This document shows, piece by piece, positions 11,611 through 49,618 of a stretch of DNA of 64,000 nucleotides. This DNA comes from Mastigias papua (taxonomy: Eukaryota > Cnidaria > Scyphozoa > Rhizostomeae > Mastigiidae). The notes under the pieces are model-generated. The model was not told the origin of the DNA, ran no database searches, and saw nothing but the letters and a program-made list of their open reading frames with translations. The position numbers were made by a program, and so were the translations under genes. The stretch lies in assembly GCA_964019165.1 (NCBI GenBank), contig OZ025268.1, forward strand, positions 16,464,852 through 16,528,851, given 5' to 3'. Positions within the stretch are counted from its first letter, which is position 1; each line of letters starts with the position of its first letter.

Positions 11611-11824
11611 TTAATAATACTTGAGAAAAGAGACGTCAAGTTCTTTAAGATGTACAAATTTCTATTCAAGAAGCTTGAGCTGTGATGTAGAAAAACGTGC
11701 ATTTGTTGAAGAAATTACTTTGCAGAAGGCTCTGTTAAGAGACAATTTTAATTTAATGTTTACAGAGAATAATTTCCGTGTCATCGCTGTGATTAAGTCT
11801 CTCTCAGATAAACCAGACAGTTTG

Positions 11825-11828
11825 CTTG
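11825..11828. repeat. Target site duplication (left), CTTG
   Basis: CTTG lies directly before the 5' LTR and again directly after the 3' LTR at 17221-17224, as expected for integrase-mediated insertion. Confidence 0.8.
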
Positions 11829-12066
11829 TGTGAAGGAGCGTGAATGAGTATGGAGTATAGTAGAGGTCTGGAACGAGTGGCGTGATTGAGAATAGTAGTT
11901 TTGAGTGATTTAGCGTTGGAGTAGTACGTGTTTCGAAGAGAGTGTTAGAGAGATATGCATGGAAGTAATAGTTGAGAAGTTAGAGTTTAAATTGCGATTG
12001 TGTATATAGTGTGTATAAAGGACAAGTTTATCTTTTCTGTCTTACTCTGTGTTCGGCATCGTCACA
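11829..12066 (+). repeat. 5' LTR of the Ty3/gypsy element
   Basis: The 238-base repeat begins TGTGAAGG and ends CATCGTCACA, with the expected TG...CA ends. By eye it is identical to the 3' LTR at 16983-17220. A TATAAAG box at 12014-12020 is a likely core promoter. Confidence 0.97.
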
Positions 12067-12073
12067 GAGATTT

Positions 12074-12091
12074 TTGGAGGTCCCACCGAGA
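12074..12091 (+). promoter_or_regulatory. Probable primer-binding site
   Basis: The stretch starting TGGAGGTCCCACC lies seven bases after the 5' LTR. Starting with TGG it fits the complement of a tRNA 3' CCA end. I cannot name the tRNA. Confidence 0.65.
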
Positions 12092-12141
12092 TCATTGATT
12101 CAATGTAGCTGTTTATTGTACATGGTGTAAATAGAAGTCGT

Positions 12142-15100
12142 TTGGTCCCAATGGCGAGAGAAGGAGAGGAGGTAGCAATGGATGGTGATCCAGAGAACAG
12201 TCGTTCATCGTTCGCACTTTTTCGTCGACCAGATAAGTATCACATTGGTGAAGATTTTGATTTATTCGTAAAGAAACTGTGTTTATACTTCGAAGCGGTG
12301 GAGGTAACGGATACGAAAAAGCGCAGACTTGCCCTTCTATTTAACCTCAGTGAAAACGCATTCCGCCTAGCTGAATCTATTGAGTTTCCTGATAACGAGG
12401 ATGCATGGAAAGAATGGGTAAGTCAACTGAAGTCTTTATTTGACCGTAACCAGACCTTAACTGAAAAGCGGTATAATTTTAATCGCAGAGTTCAGGAGAC
12501 TGGGGAATCTGTTGATTCTTATGCAGTGGCTCTCAAAGAATTTGCTGCTAAATGCGAATTTCAAGGGGAAGAGTACAAACATAGACTCGTAGACCAATTT
12601 ATTTTAGGCATAAGCGATAGGTCAACGCAGAATAGACTCTTACAGGAGCCGCCAGCAACGCTAGAGGAAGGACTATTGATCGCGCGCAGGTTTGAAGCTG
12701 CTAATGCTACCATGAAAACTTTGAAAACAGAATCAGCTTTAGCAAAACAAAGCGTAGTTAGATCTTTTGCGCCAGTACAAGGTATTAGTGCGTCACCATT
12801 GATGAGCAATAAAGTTTGTTTTACCTGTCAGGGCTTTGGGCATATAGCCAGGGATTGTCCTAGCCCTAGTCCTAACAGTTCAAGACCGGAGTCGCAAAAC
12901 GAGAGAACTTGCTTTAACTGTAATAGAAAAGGGCATATAGCAAGAAACTGTCGCGTAAAACAAACTCCGAATAACGTTATGGTAAATCGAACCCAACCTC
13001 GTGCTACAAACCGTAGGATTCAAACGCCACCTGAGTGTTTTAGATGTGGACAGATTGGTCATGTTTCTAGATTTTGCCGAGCTGATTTTAAGGCGATAGA
13101 TAGTAGAGAAAAGAGAAGGACTCCAGTAGAGCAAAAGCAAGCTAAAATAAGACTTTCTACTGTATCGGCCACAAATAAGCGCAAATCATTGCTAGTTGAA
13201 GTTCAAATAAATGGTCATAATAAGTTGTGCATTATCGACACTGGTGCTTCTATATCTTTAATTAGTAAAGACCAATGGGAAACATTAAACGTGAATAAGA
13301 TCAGTTTAGTGCCATCAGATATCGTGGCTGAAGCTGCAAATAACTCAACAATTGGGATTCTAGGCAGAGTAGAGTTACCTGTGGCTGTAAACGGTAGTGA
13401 AAATATGCAAGAATTTTATGTTGCTAGTGACATTAAAACCGACATAATTTTGGGATTAGATTGGATTATAAACTGTAGAGCGAAAATTGACGCTGCCAGC
13501 ATGTTGTTGCATCTCCCTAATGCCATAAGTCAACGCATAGCTGTTTTTGATTCGGCAATTACCGACCCCACAGCAGTTGTTTTACATGAAGACATAGAAA
13601 TCCCAGGACGCCACGAGATATGCCAAACCGCTCGAATTAAAAACCCGATAAATGCTGATAGCGTATTAGAGCCTAATCCAAAGTTAGTCGAAAAAGGCGT
13701 TTTAGTTGCGAGAGTTATTGTGACGCCAATAAACCAAAGTGTCCCAGTTCAGATAATTAACCCCGGAGCGCAGCCAGTGAAACTGTACAAGGGAATGAAA
13801 GTAGGTGATTTGCAAATTATGGATATTGATTGTAAAGATCCTATACTGGATGAAGGGGGTTGTGATTCCAGCCTGTTTACCGACTTAGACTTTAATATCG
13901 AACATCTAAAATCGGAAGAAAAAGAAAAACTGGGCAGAGTTTTGAATACTTTCAGCAATGTCTTTGCGAAAACGTCAACTGATTTGGGAAAAACGTCTCT
14001 GACTGAACATAGAATTGAAACCGGGAATGCTGCACCTATTAAGCAACTTCCAAGGCGACTTCCTAATGCTTTACGACAAGTTGTTGAAGAACAAGTCCAG
14101 GATATGCTCGAAAACGAGGTTATCAAACACAGTAACTCACCGTGGGCTAGTCCTATTGTTTTGGTACGAAAGAAGGATGGCACCTGGCGTTTCTGTGTCG
14201 ATTTTAGAAAATTAAATGATGCTACAATAAAAGACGCATACCCTTTACCGCAAGTTTCTGACCTAATTGACACTTTGTCAGGGCATCATTATTTTACAAC
14301 TCTTGATCTTGCTTCTGGTTACTGGCAAGTACCAGTTGAAAAAAGTAGCCAGGAGAAAACTGCTTTTGTAGTGCCAGGTGGTGGTCACTATGAGTTTTTA
14401 CGTCTTCCATTCGGACTTACAAATGCGGTGCCAACGTTCCAACGTTTGATGGCAACGGTGCTAGAGGGACTGAGACCTAGTAAATGCTTAGTGTATATCG
14501 ATGATATACTGATTATTGGGAAAACATTTGAGCAGCATTTGAATCACCTGATTGAAGTTTTGCAAGCTATTCGTAATGCAGGATTGAAATTAAAGCCAAC
14601 AAAATGTAGTTTTGCGCAACATGAAGTCAAGTTTTTGGGTTTTGTTATTTCTTCTAAAGGCCTTGCACCAGATCCAGATAAAGTCAAAGCCATTAGAGCG
14701 TACCCACAGCCAAAAAATTTAACTGAATTGCGAAGATTTATGGGTATGGCTTCGTACTATCGCCGATTCGTTTCAGGGTTTAGTGATATCGCTCAACCGA
14801 TCAACAAACTTTTGCAAAAGGATAGTAATTTCCAATGGAATACGCAATGTGATCGTGCTTTTGTTACTTTGAAAGAAGCCTTAACCTCTGAGCCAGTTTT
14901 AGGGTTTCCAGACCCCACAAGAAACTTCATAGTTTATACAGATGCGAGTGATATTGGTATAGGAGCAGTATTATGTCAGACTAATGAAGACAATAGTGAG
15001 TTTGTAATATCGTATGCATCGAAAGCATTTTCTAAAGCGGAAAAAAACTGGACAACAACAGAAAAGGAATCTTATGCTGTGGTATGGGCTCTGGAATATT

Positions 15101-16794
15101 TTCACGCGTATGTATATGGTCGAAAAGTAACCATATTTACAGACCATAAAGCTCTGGAATGGTTACGACAGCAAAAGAGCCCAAATGGTAAACTAGCTCG
15201 CTGGATCCTTAAACTTGAGGAATATGACTATACAATTGTTCATAGACCAGGTAAATTGATGGGTCATGTCGACGCCCTCTCACGCGCACCTGTACAGTCC
15301 ATCGCAGTCCAGGATATATCTTATTCTGAAATTGCTCAAGAACAAGAAGAAGAGCCCAGTATAAGAACAGTAATTCATTGGATTCAGAGTGATAATAAAC
15401 CAGATAAAGTTCCAGACAACAGTTCATCTTTACTTAAAACCTTGTATAACTTATTTGATTCTCTTAAGTTGAAACATCGCGTTTTGTTCCGCGTATGGCG
15501 CACTGAAGACACTGAAATTGATCAGATTGTACTTCCTGAACAGTTAAGAGAAGACGCCCTTACCAAAGCACATCTTGCTGCAGGACATATGGGTACTGCT
15601 AAAACGTTTGCTCTTTTGCAGAAATATTATTACTGGCCGGGATTCTATAAGTCTGTCGAGGAATATTGTCAAAGTTGCATACCGTGCGCTCGTAATAAGA
15701 AAGTACCAAGACCTCGTTTGCCTTTGCAGTCGATCAAAATCGTACCGATACCGTTTTATATGATTGGCATGGACATTATCGGGCCCCTTAAGAAAACAAA
15801 ATTCGGAAATGTTTATATTTTGTCGATAATTGATTATTTCACTAAATATGCCGAAGCTATCGCGTTGCCAAATCAGAAAGCAGAAACAATAGCGCGAGTT
15901 CTTGAAGATATTTTTAGTAGACATGGTGCACCTTCCGTGATAATTACTGATCAAGGCACAAACTTTCAGTCTCTAATTGTTAGTTCCATTTGCAAGTTAT
16001 TCAACATCGAACATCGTCGTACTTCTGCGTACCACCCCCAAACGGATGGACTTTGCGAACGTTTTAATAAAACCCTGAAATCTCTTCTTCGTATGACCGT
16101 TAATTCGGATAAGGACAATTGGGATGAGCTACTACCTTCTGCTTTACTCGCGTATAGAATATGCAAACAGGACACTACCGGGTATTCACCATTTGAGCTT
16201 CTTTACGGAAGAGACCCCAGAATCGGACTTGATATTCAAGAGGGAAGGGAAGATGAGGTAAGGTTAAGAAAACCTATATCTGGTCCAGCACAATACATAG
16301 CAGAGTTAAAGGAAAGACACTTAAATTTTCGAGAAAAAGTAGCTAATCGAATTGAGAGAGTCCAAGAGAAACAAAGACGAAATTACGATAAAACGTTTAA
16401 GACAGAGAAGAGCATGTCATTTAATGAAGGTGACATAGTACTATATAAGAATTTTCGTGCATCTGGGTTAGATGAAAAATATCATGGTCCTTTTAAGGTA
16501 ATAAATGTGATGAAGCCAAATTGCGAAATCGAGTCGTTGGCAACGGGTTTAAAGAAAGTAGTACATTCTAATAATCTTAAGCCTTTTCGCCTTGCCAACC
16601 TACAAGAAGAAGAGCTCGTAGAATTGGATGAAAGTGAAGAATCAGAATTGGAAGATTTTGATACTGAAGCCTGTAATATGGCCAGACGTATGAGCGTACA
16701 AGATAGGAATGCTAATCGAGCCCACAGGAATTATAACTTGAGACAAACGATAAGACAACCAGAAAGATATGGAAATCCAATCTATGACTACTAA
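12142..16794 (+). CDS. Gag-Pol polyprotein of Ty3/gypsy retrotransposon (single frame)
   Basis: The 1550-residue protein would build the particle and copy and integrate the element. A retrotransposon gag domain covers about residues 40-200. Three CCHC zinc knuckles follow at about 226, 255 and 300 (CFTCQGFGHIARDC and two similar). The aspartic protease has IDTGAS at about 366. Reverse transcriptase runs over about 640-830 with CVDFRKLND and YIDDI (near 785). RNase H has TDASDIGIGAVL at about 933. Integrase has its HHCC zinc finger (HLAAGHMG to CIPCARNK, about 1143-1183) and the catalytic triad in MDIIGP (about 1210), TDQGTNF (about 1270) and LCERFN (about 1305). All catalytic residues are present. 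Gag and Pol are in one frame, so no frameshift site is needed. The first ATG of the frame is 12142; a second at 12178 is possible. The C-terminus is acidic then basic. Confidence 0.96.
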   Translation: MVPMAREGEEVAMDGDPENSRSSFALFRRPDKYHIGEDFDLFVKKLCLYFEAVEVTDTKKRRLALLFNLSENAFRLAESIEFPDNEDAWKEWVSQLKSLFDRNQTLTEKRYNFNRRVQETGESVDSYAVALKEFAAKCEFQGEEYKHRLVDQFILGISDRSTQNRLLQEPPATLEEGLLIARRFEAANATMKTLKTESALAKQSVVRSFAPVQGISASPLMSNKVCFTCQGFGHIARDCPSPSPNSSRPESQNERTCFNCNRKGHIARNCRVKQTPNNVMVNRTQPRATNRRIQTPPECFRCGQIGHVSRFCRADFKAIDSREKRRTPVEQKQAKIRLSTVSATNKRKSLLVEVQINGHNKLCIIDTGASISLISKDQWETLNVNKISLVPSDIVAEAANNSTIGILGRVELPVAVNGSENMQEFYVASDIKTDIILGLDWIINCRAKIDAASMLLHLPNAISQRIAVFDSAITDPTAVVLHEDIEIPGRHEICQTARIKNPINADSVLEPNPKLVEKGVLVARVIVTPINQSVPVQIINPGAQPVKLYKGMKVGDLQIMDIDCKDPILDEGGCDSSLFTDLDFNIEHLKSEEKEKLGRVLNTFSNVFAKTSTDLGKTSLTEHRIETGNAAPIKQLPRRLPNALRQVVEEQVQDMLENEVIKHSNSPWASPIVLVRKKDGTWRFCVDFRKLNDATIKDAYPLPQVSDLIDTLSGHHYFTTLDLASGYWQVPVEKSSQEKTAFVVPGGGHYEFLRLPFGLTNAVPTFQRLMATVLEGLRPSKCLVYIDDILIIGKTFEQHLNHLIEVLQAIRNAGLKLKPTKCSFAQHEVKFLGFVISSKGLAPDPDKVKAIRAYPQPKNLTELRRFMGMASYYRRFVSGFSDIAQPINKLLQKDSNFQWNTQCDRAFVTLKEALTSEPVLGFPDPTRNFIVYTDASDIGIGAVLCQTNEDNSEFVISYASKAFSKAEKNWTTTEKESYAVVWALEYFHAYVYGRKVTIFTDHKALEWLRQQKSPNGKLARWILKLEEYDYTIVHRPGKLMGHVDALSRAPVQSIAVQDISYSEIAQEQEEEPSIRTVIHWIQSDNKPDKVPDNSSSLLKTLYNLFDSLKLKHRVLFRVWRTEDTEIDQIVLPEQLREDALTKAHLAAGHMGTAKTFALLQKYYYWPGFYKSVEEYCQSCIPCARNKKVPRPRLPLQSIKIVPIPFYMIGMDIIGPLKKTKFGNVYILSIIDYFTKYAEAIALPNQKAETIARVLEDIFSRHGAPSVIITDQGTNFQSLIVSSICKLFNIEHRRTSAYHPQTDGLCERFNKTLKSLLRMTVNSDKDNWDELLPSALLAYRICKQDTTGYSPFELLYGRDPRIGLDIQEGREDEVRLRKPISGPAQYIAELKERHLNFREKVANRIERVQEKQRRNYDKTFKTEKSMSFNEGDIVLYKNFRASGLDEKYHGPFKVINVMKPNCEIESLATGLKKVVHSNNLKPFRLANLQEEELVELDESEESELEDFDTEACNMARRMSVQDRNANRAHRNYNLRQTIRQPERYGNPIYDY

Positions 16795-16969
16795 CGGGAT
16801 TTGTACATAGAAGAATTGTTGGGAAAGAACCCTAAGTTGTTGCTGCTATTTACTGTTAATTGCTTGCTGTTCAAAAAAAAAGGGAAAAAAATTTGACTCA
16901 AATATGTTTGTTGTGTAGAGTTGTAGCTTTTGAATCTTATTTTTGTATATGTTCATAATTAGCTTGTTT

Positions 16970-16982
16970 TAGGAGGGGGGAG
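16970..16982 (+). promoter_or_regulatory. Polypurine tract
   Basis: An AGGAGGGGGGAG run abuts the 3' LTR and would prime plus-strand DNA synthesis. Confidence 0.85.
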
Positions 16983-17220
16983 TGTGAAGGAGCGTGAATG
17001 AGTATGGAGTATAGTAGAGGTCTGGAACGAGTGGCGTGATTGAGAATAGTAGTTTTGAGTGATTTAGCGTTGGAGTAGTACGTGTTTCGAAGAGAGTGTT
17101 AGAGAGATATGCATGGAAGTAATAGTTGAGAAGTTAGAGTTTAAATTGCGATTGTGTATATAGTGTGTATAAAGGACAAGTTTATCTTTTCTGTCTTACT
17201 CTGTGTTCGGCATCGTCACA
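16983..17220 (+). repeat. 3' LTR of the Ty3/gypsy element
   Basis: Same 238 bases as the 5' LTR; no difference was found on reading both through. CTTG follows at 17221-17224. Confidence 0.97.
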
Positions 17221-17224
17221 CTTG

Positions 17225-19139
17225 CCAAAAAATATTACATAATGAAACTTGTTAAGTAAAACTTTAGGAGATATTGCTAAGAAATTTTTAGACCCAAAAA
17301 GTAAAAATATTACGAAAACCTCAGGTTGAATTTAAATCGGTGTATCTTTTAATATACCAATCAGTTGATACACTATGCTGGTTGCAAACACTGTCGAGCA
17401 GTAAATTCTACAAAATTTCGATCACACCAATTGATATCGGCTAAATATATTGTACAGTATCACAAACTGTAAGGAACAGGTGTTGCAAGTAAATAGATGC
17501 TACCAAAAAGAATTAGCAGTTTGGAAAGGAGTGAATTACACAGAAGCTACTAGATATTTGGTACCGGGTACAATCTTTTAGTATGCACTACATAAGAACT
17601 CATTTATTTCCAACTTGTTTGTAATGGAGATTATCCTCGATAAGTCTGGCAGATACGATTGCCCTTGTTCAGGCCTAGTTCCCATATAGCCATAGCTGCC
17701 GTAAGACCACCTTCGATACACAGTCTTTTTATAAGAATACCTAAATTTTTGCTGATTCTGAATATTCTTAAAATTTGTCGATTTCGAGCATAAGATTATT
17801 CACTATTCTTGAATTTCAGTGATTTTGGGGGTTAGTTCTCTTATAGACTATAGATGTTCTTATAATATAAAATGTGTAACTGACACCTCAAGAAGATTTG
17901 CTGAGTCTCATCGTAGCATAATGACTCCCGGACCAGGTAAGACTTCTTTTGCTTTCTATAGAAAATTCAAACAACCAGAGAGTCTAAGCCTTGGTGAAGC
18001 TTGAGCCTTTCATTACTCTTAAGTTGTTCATAAATTTCAGGAATTTTGAGTTTTGATAGCGTGTAGCATTCGGCCATCTTTTAAGCTCCCAATGCTGCTA
18101 CCACCGCTATGGCGGTAATTTCGGACTTTTTGGTGGAATATTATAATCATTCGAAACTCTAGATGGGAGAATGCTGTCGAAGGAGGCCTTACAATTGTTA
18201 TAGCTATAGAGAAACCAGGCTTAAATCAGGTCTGGCGACATAGAATGCGGAGTACAACGTCACATATCATATGGAAAAGTGAGGTCAAACATATGTGTGC
18301 ATGTAAGTGTTGGATATTTGTCTTAAAGCGACCTCTGTTGTTACTTTACTTAATTCAATGCTATTATATAGTATTTGACTTGATAATACTCACCATTACT
18401 TAATAAACTCTTTCATCTGATGTGTGAGAAGGACATGGTTTTAGCTCTAACGGTTTCTGATTTTGCTAATTGGTTTTACCTCAAAGTCAAAGAAAGATAA
18501 ATGACATTGTGAATGTAGCATCCATTTCTATTATAAAAGTCATCCACAGTTTGCCAACGAAAGCTGATTCTGTGACTGTCCTACTCCAACATGTGATGCA
18601 AACGATTATCAACAGTTGTTTGTTGTTGTACGGTTGTATTGGCTAGTTTCATTTGAATGGAATTATTGCTTGATTTGATTTGAGTTGTTTGCAAGAAGGC
18701 ATGATTATATAGTATCAACAATGGTCCCACAATGGGCAAGCATAATTAATATCAATCCTTTTGAATATATTTGAAAAGAAATCATCTTATGCAAATGCCA
18801 TAAAACTGCCACGCACACAGCGCAACTTTGGCAGCAAAATAGACTCACGGGTAAAGAAAAAACAACTTTTAATAACAGTGGGGCTAATTTTTGCCCCAGT
18901 AAAGAAAGCTACCCTTGCCTTAGCAAGAGGGACATTTACTGTACATTCAACTTTTGGCTCAGTTGTTTGAGGAATGAGGAATAACTGAGCTTTAAGTTAA
19001 ATTGAATTAACAGTATCACCTCTTCTTTGCCAGTAGATCCAAAGATGAAATCAGTGAAAGCAATTTATTGATGCTATGCATTATAACGATAGATATTCTT
19101 CCGGCGGTCTTGCAGCCTCGTTTTGAAACGAAGATCAGC
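17225..19139. other. Intergenic / promoter side of POLR1B
   Basis: No gene is recognised. The POLR1B promoter and 5' untranslated region should lie in the right end, before the ATG at 19140. No TATA box stands out. Confidence 0.4.
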
Positions 19140-47113
<27,974 letters not shown>

Positions 47114-49618
47114 TTTTAGGTAGGTTTTCATATCTTAGCTCGTTTCTGGTGTAATGCTCTTCTCCCATATTTTGCATTCTCTACTAATCAGAAACATGTC
47201 TCAACTATAGTAATGAAATATTCATGAGGTTTGTCGGAAATGACTTTTTGAATATTCAGTGGAGAGCTATGCACTCCCGAATCACATTTGACGCATTGCA
47301 AAGCGAAAAGTCAAGGGCACGAAGGAAATTTCAAAATGTCATAGAAATTGAACAGGATGAGGTATTGATCTGAAAGCTTCAGTATTTCCTTCTGTTAATG
47401 ATATCTACCATTGGTCAAAATTTTGGAGGATATGGAGACTATCAATTCGATGTCTTATGTGAAATCGGATGGACTGACCCATTTCAAGATTTTCTAGTTT
47501 TTTATGTTATGTTTTGCAATATCAATGTCATTTCTCAAATCTAAACATCACAGCTACAAGCTTTTACAAAACCCAAATCAATATGCCAATCCTTAGTGTT
47601 TTCAACAAGTTTATCAGTGATTCACTCAGAAGCACGTATTCCCTTAATTATTGAAGATTATTTTTGTATGATGAAAGAAAATAAGATTGGCAGTTCATTG
47701 ACAAGGTCATCAATGTTCTCAGTTCGACAAAAACCTTTTCCCAACAAATGCCTCCATCTTAAAGTTTATTTATTCGACCTCGTAGTTTAATGTGGGATTG
47801 TGAAAGAGGTGGAATGATCAGAGAGAGAGAGACATGAATAATATTTCAACGTATTTGAATAATTTTTAGAAAATTTCAATTGAAATTTTGATGTAACCTT
47901 TTTCTCGAAGCATGAGACTTTTTGGAATAGATTTCCTTCCTGATTCCTGGTAAGCGTGTTGTGTTTCTGTTGCACTTGTCGTGGCTCAGATTTGCTGTGC
48001 TGCCGTTTATTGACATTGCGTAGCCGTGTCTCACCGATTTTTAATCTTATGGGGCGAGTAGACTGATCACGTGCAATGTGCAACGTTGCTTTCTTTGAAG
48101 AACAAAAGAAGACAGATGAGAACTTTCTGGAAACTTTTGTTTTATGTTTTTCTGTGTTCACGTATTTGTCACTATGATCCTGACTGTTTGATTTAAATAG
48201 GATTACCGGACTGCTTTCTTGTTTATGATCTTCAAAGCAGCACTCAACGGAAACTGTACTTCTATGAATTCAAAATACCTCTGCGACTACACTGAATTCC
48301 TCTTCTTAGCAATCTCTCATGTGGGATGCGGCGTAATAAAGATACTACCATACAGGCCACAGGGGAACATTGCTCAAGGTGGTTCACGAACTATTTATCA
48401 TGTAACATTCGTAGAGTCATCTTTGAGGTTCTATGTTGTCTGAACCTCAGTATCTTTTACCCCCCCCCCATCCCCCTCCTAGGAGAGCCTTTTCTTGTTC
48501 AAGATTGTAAGCTACTGCCTTGGGGATCAGTAAGCCTCCCTTATGAGAGGAATGCATACATGTTTAGGTTTAGCGTAAATTTTGTTGAATTGGTATAAAT
48601 AGGATGACTGGGTATGAATTAGCATAAATTCTCGTGCCCATATTTATTCATATTCATAAACTTACGTATGGTTGCTTTCTTTCTAGTTAAAGTAGCTAAT
48701 TATTACGTGAATTGTCTCTTGGTACTACAGAACTTCACTATAGCTCGAAAAAACGGGAAAATTCAAGATTTCCCTCTTTTTCGAGCTACTTTGAAACAAA
48801 TTGATGCAAACTATTTGCAATAGGCGATATCTACAACAACAGAAAAATTAAAATGAACCCCTAGTTGTGTGCAGATGTAGCACCTACCACCTATCATCGT
48901 TGCCATCCTAGTAGCGTATTTCCCTTTTCAAGTCATTGTAGAAGTTGGCAATTTTATTTTGTCGTTGAGTGTGCTCCACAAAGGACCTCTAAGTTATAGA
49001 GAGTTTATTCCTGAGCGCTGACAATTCACATAGGGGATCTTGCATTATTTGTCGTTACGAAAGTTGTAGAGAACATCTCTCCACTAACAAAGACCACTAA
49101 CAAAGATCTTGAACATGAGACTTTGTGATGTAGTAATTACTGGGTATGACAGTTACGAAGTTCTCTTGCATAACAACAAGAGCATGAACGCATATTACGC
49201 TGAAAAGCGTCTCAAATAGGAAACTAGTGTGGTCCTAGAACATTTTCATGCAGGCTCCGCCCATCAATCCTTATTTTCTCTTATTTAGTGGTCTTGTAAC
49301 TTTGGCTTATTTTAGTCCTTGCCCCACATGTATTTAGATTTTAAATGACTGATCTTTTTGATGTCTGAAGTAGTATTAGCTTCACGAGGCTATGACATAG
49401 AATAGTAATAATATGTGGCATAAAAATGGCATAAATTCATAAAAGAATCTGTGAATTTTGGTTGGTCGTCCTGCGATAAAAGAGAGCTTTAATGGAAACC
49501 TGCGAAGGAGATTTAACTACAACAACGTTTCTCGTGTTCCGCGCCAAAATTCAACAGACAACAAAAGCTAGGCTGGAGATTAGACGTTGGGAGGTACTCA
49601 TCTAGGATATTACGACAA
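47114..49618. other. Spacer between POLR1B and DONSON
   Basis: The POLR1B 3' untranslated region starts here. A 50-codon frame at 47224-47373 and open stretches at 47787-48161 (-) and 48219-48443 (+) match nothing I know. A MITE-like fragment is at 48721-48796. The DONSON promoter must lie at the right end. Confidence 0.5.
48721..48796. mobile_element. MITE-like element, copy 4 (short palindrome)
   Basis: GGTACTACAGAACTTCACTA then TAGCTCGAAAAAACGGGAAA, folding back on TTTCCCTCTTTTTCGAGCTA. It is a shortened member of the 20745-20910 family. Confidence 0.7.

Larger units (their letters stand above)
10853..11828. other. Intergenic upstream of GPCR, with repeat copy B
   Basis: This holds the promoter side of the GPCR and copy B of the duplicated segment (11390-11610). 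An open frame from 11621 runs to the 5' LTR. No gene is recognised. Confidence 0.45.
11829..17220 (+). mobile_element. Complete, young Ty3/gypsy LTR retrotransposon
   Basis: The 5392-base element has two 238-base LTRs, a primer-binding site, one gag-pol frame, a polypurine tract and a CTTG target duplication. The domain order (protease, reverse transcriptase, RNase H, integrase) is that of Ty3/gypsy. The LTRs match along their whole length and the frame has no stop, so it inserted recently and may still be able to move. No envelope frame is present. Confidence 0.97.

Noticed and set aside
12561..16175. Antisense open frames in the retrotransposon
   Set aside because: Shadows of the gag-pol frame with no domain.
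47787..48161. 124-codon minus-strand frame
   Set aside because: Lys/Ser-rich, no recognisable domain or splice context; not supported as a gene.
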